Shown: positions 56,891 to 64,000 of the stretch, piece after piece | How the letters are laid out: every line of letters starts with the position of its first letter | How positions within the stretch are numbered: the first letter of the stretch is position 1 | NCBI GenBank assembly: GCA_026315105.1 | Contig: CM048746.1 | Span: 566,259,940 to 566,323,939 of the forward strand | Origin: Locusta migratoria | Taxonomy: Eukaryota; Arthropoda; Insecta; Orthoptera; Acrididae | DNA: 64,000 nt | Direction of reading: 5' to 3' | Position numbers and translations under genes: made by a program | The notes under the pieces: generated by a model | What the model was told of the DNA's origin: nothing | The model's input: only the letters and a program-made list of their open reading frames with translations | The model's database searches: none

Positions 56891-59800
56891 ACCCTCATGA
56901 TTTTGGTGCGTCACCCGTGGATATTAATAAGGTTGTTCCCATTGGCGTACAGCCGCCGAAATTGTTTATAGACCTCAGCATTCTGCGGAAAACTGTCACG
57001 CTTCAAATCAACACTGGCACGACGACATCGCTTCTAAGTTCTGCTACTCATCAAGCATTAGGCTGCCCCACTTTAAGTCCGGTGCCGCACGCTTTGGTTG
57101 GCTACGGCGGCCACCCTATTCCACTATTGGGGTTGTTTGTTGCCGAAGCTACATATCAGAACGTTAGCTGCACGGTACCGTTTGTGGTAGTAAACAGTGT
57201 GACGGCTACAAATATCGTCGGCCTTGACGCTTTCCATGCTTTTGGCTTTACTATTACCGATTCTGTCTGCTTGATTTCCGATCAAATTCCGTATGAGAGT
57301 CTCACGCAGCTCTGCGCAGAGTTCTCGTTTTTGTTTGCACTGGGTCTTGGGTGTGCTAAGAATTTTTGGGCCACTATTACACTTAAAAATACAGCTTGCC
57401 CCGTCTTCTGTCGGGCTCGGCCTCTCCCGATCGCCCTCCGCGGCGCTGTTAAATCTGAATTAGATCACCTGACGATGGAGGGTATTTTGCATCCTATCAC
57501 AGCAAGCGAGTGGGCCTCCCCTCTAGTTGTCATACACAAGCCCTCTGGGGCCCTGCGTTTATGTGGCGACTTTAAGAAAACTGAAAATTCTCACTCCATC
57601 ATTGATTCTTTTCCCATGCCTCATCCAGCGTAATTGATAGATCGGTTGTCTGGGGGCCAGTATTTTTCAAAGATAGATCTGATAGAGGCTTATCTCCAGT
57701 TTTCTTTAGATGATGCTTCCAAGCAGGTGCTGGTAATTTCTATGCCTTTTGGCTTATATCAATATCAGAGATTGTCATTCGAGGTGGCTAGTGCCCCTGC
57801 AGTCTTTCAGCGCTTTCTTTGGAGCAGTTGCTGGCACTGGTTCCCTGTTGCGTGAACTACATGGATGATATTGTGACAGGATCCACAGCCGCTGACCATA
57901 TTGCCAACCTCCGTTCCTTGTTTTCCGTTCTGGAGTAGGCTGGCCTCCACTGTAATTTCCAGAAATCTTCTTTCTTCCAACCGTCTATCGAGTACTTGGG
58001 CTATGAGGTATCCAGGTCGGGGGTGCGTCCCATTGATCACGTGCGTGCGGTCGCAGATCTTCCCCGTCCTTCTTCTGTTCATGAACTTAAAGTATTCCTG
58101 GGCAAGATTGGCTATTATCACCGCTTCCTCCCGCAGGCAGCCACAGTGGCTCACCCCCTGCACCAATTGCTGCATAAGGGCGTCCCGTTCCGCTGGTCTC
58201 CAGCTTGCGAGCGGGCTTTTCAATCACTTAAAGTGGCCCTCCTTGAGGAACCATGCCTCGCTGCAACACCCCGGGGGTCCCGCTTGTGGTGGCTGCAGAT
58301 GCCTCCCAGCACGGTGTGGGTGCAGTGCTGGCACATCGGTTCCTCAATGGGTTGGAGCGCCCGTTGGCGTTTGTATCTAAAACTCTTACGGAGGCGCAGC
58401 GCCGGTATTCCCAGGTGGACAAGGAGGCCCTAGCCATCGTTTTTGCTCTAAAAAAATTTTACATTTATCTCTATGGGTCAAAGGTCACCCTATACACAGT
58501 GTCTTTGTTCCACTCGTCGGCGGCTCTTCCGGACAAGGCAGCCCATCGTCTTCAATGCTGGGCCTTGTACCTCTCTCGTTTTCATTACGAGATACAGTAA
58601 GGCTCGACAGCTCATCACGCCAATGCTGACACCCTATCGCGCCTCCTGCTAGGCCCCGACCCAGTCTTTGGTGCCTAAGAGCTTTTGTGTTTTGCAGTCG
58701 ACAAGTTGGCAGTAGGTGTAGTCTCTGGTTTCCCTATCAATAGCTCACAGATCGTGGAGGCTACCGCTGCTGACCCTGCCCTCCGGGTCGTCCTTAAACG
58801 GGTGAGGCAAGGCAGGTCGGGCATCAGACCCTCTCTGCAATTATGCCATTCGTCACCACCTTAGCACCTAAGAGGGCATTTTACTTCTGTCCACAGAAGA
58901 CGGCTCCCACCGAGTGGTGGTTCTAGCGTCATTGCGCCGTCGGATTCTCGATCTTCTACATCGGGACCACTGGGGCGTCTCTCGCATAAAGATGCTTGCC
59001 CGCCAACATGTCTATTGTCCAGGCATAGATGGGGAAATCATCTATCTCTCCATGGCCCACTCCGTCTGCGCCTTGGGAACGACTCCATGTCGATTTTGCG
59101 GGGCCCTTCTTAGATAGCTACTGGCTGTGCGTCGTTGACGCATACTCCACCTTCCCGTTTGTTGTTCACCTGGCCTCCACGTCCGCGGAAGTTACCACAC
59201 GTTCCCTGTTAAAGATATTTTCTATTGAAGGTCTCCTGGCCGCATTGGTGACAGATAATGGGCCACAGTTTACTTCACAACACTTTCACGATTTTTGTTC
59301 TACCCATGGGATACACCATATCCTGGCCCCACCTTTCCACCCACAGTCAAATGGGGCAGCAGAGAGGTTTGTCCGCACTTTCAAGACACAAATGCGCAAG
59401 TATGTGGTGCATCTTTCAGTGGAGGAAGCCCTCCTCCGATTCCTGTCCTCTTATCAGTCCACTCCAGCAGGTCAGCAGAGCCCCTCTGAGCTCCTTCACA
59501 GCCACCCTCATAGGACTCTGTTGTCCCTCGTGCATCCAGGCCCTCCCGCACCCCTTCCTTCGTCCTCTGTCGCATTTTGCCCTAGGCTTGGCTGTCGGGC
59601 TTTAAGCTACGGCCACCATCCTCGTTGGGTCCCGGCCGTGGTCGTTCAGGGCTGTAGCCGTCGTCTCTGTGAGGTCCGTTCTCCTACTGGGATCCTCACC
59701 CGCCACCACGATCAGCTCCGGGTCTGCCATCCTCCTCCCACACTTACAGTCCCTTCCTCCTTTTCCAGGTCCAGCCCCCCCTCTGTCGAGAGCACCATTA

Positions 59801-59990
59801 GCGGACAGTTCTCTACCAATTTCATTTCCATGGTCGTTGGCTGGTGGGCAAGAGGATTTCCCACCACCGTCGGGGTCCGGGGCCCACTTCCCTGCCGCAG
59901 CCCCAGCGGCCAGCTCCAAGGAGTGGACAGCTCTGGTCATTGACAGTGGGGGCACCTTGAAGCCAGCCGACGGGGGCCCCTAGTTGCCAA
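56891..59990 (+). pseudogene. gypsy Pol: protease, RT, RNase H, integrase
   Basis: Protease near 57000 reads LQINTGTTTSLL, with the catalytic Asp of DTG replaced by Asn. RT starts GILHPITASEWASPLVVIHK, has an in-frame TAA at 57631, then KIDLIEAYLQF, and after a frameshift near 57820 the YMDD box (57858). RNase H lies at 58253-58600 (VAADASQHGVGAVL, YSQVDKEALAIVFAL). The integrase N-terminal finger keeps its His pair (LLHRDHWGVSRIKMLARQHV) but its Cys pair is deleted near 59035. The core has HVDFAGPF, VTDNGPQF and NGAAERFVRTFK, the D,D,E triad. The GPY/F-like tail follows. Confidence 0.9.
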
Positions 59991-60218
59991 TGGAAATGCC
60001 ACAGGAAGGGGGAATGGAGGACCCACCGCCATCGCCAGTGCTGGGAGCAGCAAGACTTTGCTCGCGAGGGCGAACCCCTCGTCGCTCAAAGGGGTTCCGT
60101 CCGTATGAGGTGATTCTGGCTAGGGAGTGGATGGAGCCACCAGATGATTGGATGGAGGTGGAAGAGTCCCAGCTGCCAGACTTCTGCACCGCCATTCTGG
60201 AGTCCGGCTGCTCACCCC

Positions 60219-60231
60219 AAGGGGGGAGGGA
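60219..60231 (+). other. polypurine tract
   Basis: AAGGGGGGAGGGA directly abuts the 3' LTR and would prime plus-strand synthesis. Confidence 0.85.
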
Positions 60232-60473
60232 TGTTATGGCATAGCGGGCCATTCAGATCATGTGCACCTGTATTGTGTTCCATGGCTGTCGTGGGCCTGG
60301 CCGAGATAGTTCCCGGCGTAGCCACAGGAGGGCACAGTCGTCTAAACAGCTGACGTGAGCTGCACGCCATCTGCTGGCGGCGCGCTGTCAAATGGCCGGA
60401 TAACGGCCAGGTCATTCGACGAGTGAATGCAGAATGAGCGGCATAGTGTTTACGACAAATGGTGTTTACTTCA
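60232..60473 (+). repeat. gypsy 3' LTR (242 bp)
   Basis: Same ends as the 5' LTR (TGTTATGGC...TTTACTTCA), followed by the GATAC duplication. Confidence 0.93.
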
Positions 60474-60478
60474 GATAC

Positions 60479-61379
60479 GATGGCTACTGTGCCTACCTGA
60501 AAGCGATTGTACTCTTTACAGATGTGAAGCTTGAGACATAGCTTCCATAGTAAAGGATCGTCCATTGGAACTATAACAGCAGCACCTGCATGGAATCTTG
60601 TTAACTTAATGGGGTGGGACAGGTAAAGGTATGGAATTTTAGATCCATATATATTATAAGTTAGTAATGGCACATGAAAAGAGGGAATGGATAGCTTGAA
60701 GCCAAATGATACCCTAAAAAATGTTACCCAATTTTCTCTGCCAATATGCATCTTGTGCAAGATTTGTGGCCTCGTATACTGAACTATTCATTTCACAAGT
60801 AAAAGATCTGAAACTATTCATTTCACAAGAAAAAGATTTAGGCAAATTACAGAAGTTTTCTCTGGTTTAATTTATCACTTAAGCACTTCCGTTGTAAAAT
60901 GAGCTGGAAAGAAGATATTGTGATAAGCTGTTTTGGGAAACTATTTTTCGATTATGATGACTCAAGCACCAAAGATATAAAGTGGCAAAGTGAAAATTCA
61001 AAAAGAGCCTTTCAAAATCAATAAACATACCAATTTTTACAATCCCTGCCAAATGTTCCAGGTAAAACTATCAAATGACTGGACTATATGTAAGTGATGT
61101 ACAGTAATTGTTGCAGTGCACCCTCAAAGGTGACTCGTCATAGTGTTGAGACTAATAATTGACTGATATGAATAGTAGTTACCACTGAATGTAAGGGGAG
61201 CAATTCTTCTTGTACCATAAGTGTAGGTGGTATTAAAATCAAATAAAATACATATTCTTGAGACAGATCTAGTCTTGACAGTATCTCAGATAATGATTTA
61301 TGCTACATGTACTATAGGCATAGGTGGTATTAAAATCCAGATTAATCTATTCTTGATATTATCTCAGGTAATGATTTAG
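60479..61379. other. TMEM129 intron 2, unassigned
   Basis: No gene recognised. Around 61216-61375 a short stretch (GTAGGTGGTATTAAAATC-type) is repeated in tandem with divergence. Confidence 0.45.
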
Positions 61380-61482
61380 AAGGCATGACATTGAATTAAA
61401 ATATGTGGCACGGCTCGGATTCAAATCCAGGTTTCCTGCTTACTAGACAATTGCTTCATCCACTCCACCACTCTAGCATTAC
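61380..61482 (-). mobile_element. tRNA-derived SINE (head region)
   Basis: On the minus strand, an A-box-like CTAGAGTGGTGGAGTGG is followed by TAGTAAGCAGGAAACC and a B box GGATTTGAATCCG (61417-61429), then GTGCCACA. This is the promoter layout of tRNA-related insect SINEs. It is not a functional tRNA: the cloverleaf does not close. Ends are approximate. Confidence 0.65.
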
Positions 61483-61818
61483 AGATAATGTGATTACCTG
61501 GAATAACTAAGTACATCTCCCTTCTTAGGTAAAGTTTGTGTTATTGTGACTTTTCAGGCTTTCTTGGCAGTATGTGATTCTAAGGTCTGTTACCAGATCT
61601 CATTGCTACTTGCTAATAGTATTCATCAGACATCACCTAAGGAGACAACCAATTGTGTCCAAGAAATATTATGGTATTTGCAAAATATAATTCAGAAGCT
61701 CATGCAAATGCTACATATCAAAGAGATATGTATTGTTTAACTGTTGTAATGTTGTACTCACTTCTCCTCTGTCAATAATGAAGTACAATATATGATTTTC
61801 ATACTATGTTCGTTTCAG

Positions 61819-62284
61819 GTTAGATAAATTCTGTGTACAAACAAGTCCTGTGACCAAGGTAGTGGCAACAGACAACTGGGTTTTTTGGGTGAGACCGTAT
61901 GGTATGGACTGTGCCCACCAGAGTGACACAGCCCTGATTGTGTGTAGCAGTGATACTCATCACATTGCTCCTGAAAGCACTATTGGAACACAATACTTGA
62001 ATATTGAAGTTCGACCTACGAGACAGTTTGTGCCATCATTTACAATAAGGCAAGTACATTTAAGTAATAGTAGTCCAAAATTTATTCATGTAATTCCTAA
62101 TACTTTCATTGCCTCAGAGTGGCAAAGACTAATATACAATGCCTGCCAAATGACAACAGTAATAAATAAGCACCCAGAAGATATAATCACATGTAATTGT
62201 AACTTCGGACACACTTTTGGCCATATATATGATTCAGTGTTGTTATTCTCCAAGAAAGGTAGAATGACTACCCAAGTGTATTAG
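61819..62284 (+). CDS. TMEM129: TMEM129 exon 3 (3' limit uncertain)
   Basis: Acceptor CGTTTCAG before 61819; AG from exon 2 plus G gives Arg, and the text reads NVEFRRLDKFCVQTSPVTKV, matching EFRRIDKF...ARVIVTD in vertebrates. VATDNWVFWVRPYGMDCAHQ and EVRPTRQFVPSFTIR follow. The frame stays open to TAG 62282-62284. However, after FTIR (62049) similarity becomes doubtful and AAG|GCAAGT at 62049/62050 is a good GC-type donor, so the exon may end there. No RING cysteines are found before the window edge, so downstream exons are expected. Confidence 0.8.
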
Positions 62285-63455
62285 TATTGTTCCTGTTTAG
62301 TATTGTTACAACACCTGATAGGGTATAAATTGAGCATGAACAGTGTAATATTTTGAGTGATCACTGTGAAGGACATAGAGATACTACACACTCACATGAG
62401 ACTGCATTATTAGCACCTAACAAGAGTTTGAAAGGGGCCTAATAATGGGTTGTTATTTGGCAGCCTGGTTGACTTGTTCAGTATCCCGGATTGGGGGGTA
62501 TTCAGTAGCTTGATGTCGTTCTGCATGTAAATGTGATGGCAGTCATACTTATTGTGAAGGGTCTTGCCAACTACATCTAACCAGTACAGGGATGCACTTC
62601 ATTGTGCATCAAGCTCATCATATATTTTTTACATTCTTTCCTTCCATCTGAGATTGAGTGATGGACTCCCAGTGACATCTGTGTCATCACTCACACCTGA
62701 ACAGAAAGTGCTGTGCTTGGAATCGTGCCATGACAGGGAAGCATAGATAACTGATGAATGCATTGCATTCAACAATGAAACACAGTTCTGCACTACCTTG
62801 TTACCATCATCAATTACTATAGTGGTTACATGAAGAGGGTCCTCATTCTTCCAATGTTTTGGAGAGATTTAGCAATGTTACGTCTGGTGTTACATTTCTG
62901 AAGAAGTGGGGCTTCCCTCAGTCCATTGAAACTGCTGCTTTGTGTGTCCACCCTTACCTGCCTATGACAAATCTGCTGGAGTATGAGACGTGTATGAACA
63001 ATCAGTGCAATAGAACTTTCAGGTTTTCTGAGTTACATATGCAACATTGTGTCATGCATTATTTCTTCTTTGGATTTCACCAAGGCTGGATAAGTTACTG
63101 TGTCAACTGCCCCCACCCCTTTCCTGGAGATCCCATTGACTCTTAATTTTGTCCAGTTGTGCACATTTCTTTGTAAGCATTACTGTAAACATACTCATGT
63201 TATTGCTGCAATTCTTCATTCATAATACCTGTATAAACACTCTCCACTTGAATGACATTGACAGACTTCTAAAAATTGTTCAAAATTAAAGTTCCAACTC
63301 ACGTGGCTTGTGCCTCAGATCGTGGCTGAAACAGTACTCTAATAAATGCCACGAATACATCCTATTTATATCTTCCGAACAATGTCACTGAATTATGTAT
63401 TGTTAATTGAAATAATACTGAGTAAAATTAGAGAACTATCATTTTAATAAGTCAT
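62285..63455. other. unassigned, probably TMEM129 intron 3
   Basis: No RING-coding exon or element recognised. The frame at 62859-63146 shows no family features. Confidence 0.45.
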
Positions 63456-64000
63456 GGTTGCAAAATACTAACACGAATTATTTACAGACAAATGGAAAAC
63501 TTGTGCAATCCAACCTCGGGGAAGATCAGTTTGGATTTAGGAGAAATGTAGGAACACGGGAGGCAATACTCACATTACGACTTATCTTAGAAGATAGGCT
63601 AAGGAAAGGGAAACCTACATTTTTAGCGTTTGTTGATTTGAAGAAAGCTTTTGACAATGTCAACTGGAATACACTGTTCCAAATTCTGAAGGTGTCAGGG
63701 GTAAAATATAGGGAGCAAAGAATTATATTCAACCTATACAAAAACCAGACAGCGGTTATTGGAGTCGAAGTACAGGAAAGGGATGCAGAGGTTGGGAAGG
63801 GAGTAAGACAGGGTTCTAGCCTTTCCCCAATGTTGTTCAATCTGTACATTGAGCAGGCAGTGAAGGAATGGAAGGAGAAATTTGGAGAGGGCATTAAAGT
63901 GCAGGGAGAAGAAATAACAACATTGCGGTTTGCCGATGATATAGTAATTCTATCACAGACCGCAGAAGATCTGGAAGAGCAATTGAATGGGATGGACAGT
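63456..64000 (+). pseudogene. RTE-type LINE RT, 5'-truncated, runs off the edge
   Basis: Starts within the RT N-terminus in a shifted frame (KILTRII-like text near 63463), then in one frame GEDQFGFRRNVGTREAI, FLAFVDLKKAFDNVNWNTLF, VGKGVRQGSSLSPMLFNLYI and RFADDIVILSQ. All RT boxes are intact up to the edge. It is the best preserved copy of the family seen at 27884-30890. Confidence 0.88.

Larger units (their letters stand above)
55609..60473 (+). mobile_element. complete but inactive Ty3/gypsy LTR retrotransposon
   Basis: 4,865 bp, two LTRs with TG...CA ends, a GATAC TSD, primer-binding site, polypurine tract, gag and pol in the order protease, RT, RNase H, integrase. That order identifies Ty3/gypsy. 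There is no env-like frame after integrase. Stops, frameshifts and at least one deletion kill it. Confidence 0.95.

Noticed and set aside
60474..60760. Minus-strand open frame next to the gypsy 3' LTR that stays open across the TSD
   Set aside because: It joins non-LTR text to a further 12 codons only, shows no known domain, and much of it in the longer frame is LTR sequence.
61405..61481. tRNA gene
   Set aside because: A and B boxes are present but arms do not pair into a cloverleaf; the layout is that of a SINE head.
62859..63146. Candidate last exon of TMEM129
   Set aside because: It has cysteines but not the RING-like spacing, and no splice acceptor in the right phase was convincing.
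1..64000. CRISPR array, operon or prokaryotic features
   Set aside because: No regularly spaced repeats; introns, microsatellites and element types show a metazoan genome.

Overview
The window is eukaryotic and almost certainly from an arthropod, most likely an insect with a large repeat-rich genome; a polyneopteran such as a grasshopper or locust would fit, but that is inference. The evidence is AT-rich spliced genes with conserved GT/AG boundaries, very long introns, and a dense, nested load of LINEs, Penelope-like elements (PLEs), piggyBac and pogo/Tigger DNA transposons, LTR elements and a tRNA-derived SINE.

Two host genes stand head to head around a ~620 bp divergent promoter at 42.07-42.69 kb. 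Leftward (minus strand) is an orthologue of HELZ, the probable RNA helicase with zinc finger. Exon 1 (TPR region) is at 41341-42067, exon 2 (C2H2-like finger plus CCCH finger) at 34332-34698 and exon 3 at 9100-9297. All splice phases agree, intron 2 is about 25 kb, and the helicase domain lies beyond the left edge. Rightward (plus strand) is an orthologue of TMEM129, an ER-membrane E3 ubiquitin ligase. Its exons are 42686-42884, 42957-43203 and one starting at 61819; the RING-coding part was not found and should lie beyond the right edge.

The rest is intron or intergenic DNA filled by elements. 0-9 kb: a dead piggyBac transposase; then a large palindromic element (2509-8516) with 13 bp target-site duplications (TSDs), split by a TTAA-flanked piggyBac-type element (4221-8071) that carries a PLE copy. 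9.5-11.9 kb: two units of a TA-flanked transposon. 12.0-18.5 kb: an RTE-type LINE fragment split by a nearly full-length I-group LINE with a 12 bp TSD. 20.4-23.2 kb: an inverted repeat and a head-to-head PLE. 23.4-26.9 kb: a TA-flanked relic containing a LINE and an internally deleted copy of a multicopy arthropod ORF family. 26.9-40.3 kb: PLE, LINE, pogo and other transposase relics, plus a 242 bp palindromic insertion with hammerhead-like cores. 44.45-50.1 kb: a second I-group LINE with a 9 bp TSD and a CR1-like insertion. 51.2-55.0 kb: a LINE fragment and a PLE split by a solo LTR. 55.6-60.5 kb: a complete but inactivated Ty3/gypsy element. 61.4 kb: a SINE. 63.46 kb to the edge: another RTE-type LINE.

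No autonomous element looks intact. The two host genes are probably co-regulated at least in the sense of sharing promoter DNA; everything else records successive insertions whose order can be read from the nesting. Coordinates of element edges are exact where a TSD is given and approximate elsewhere.
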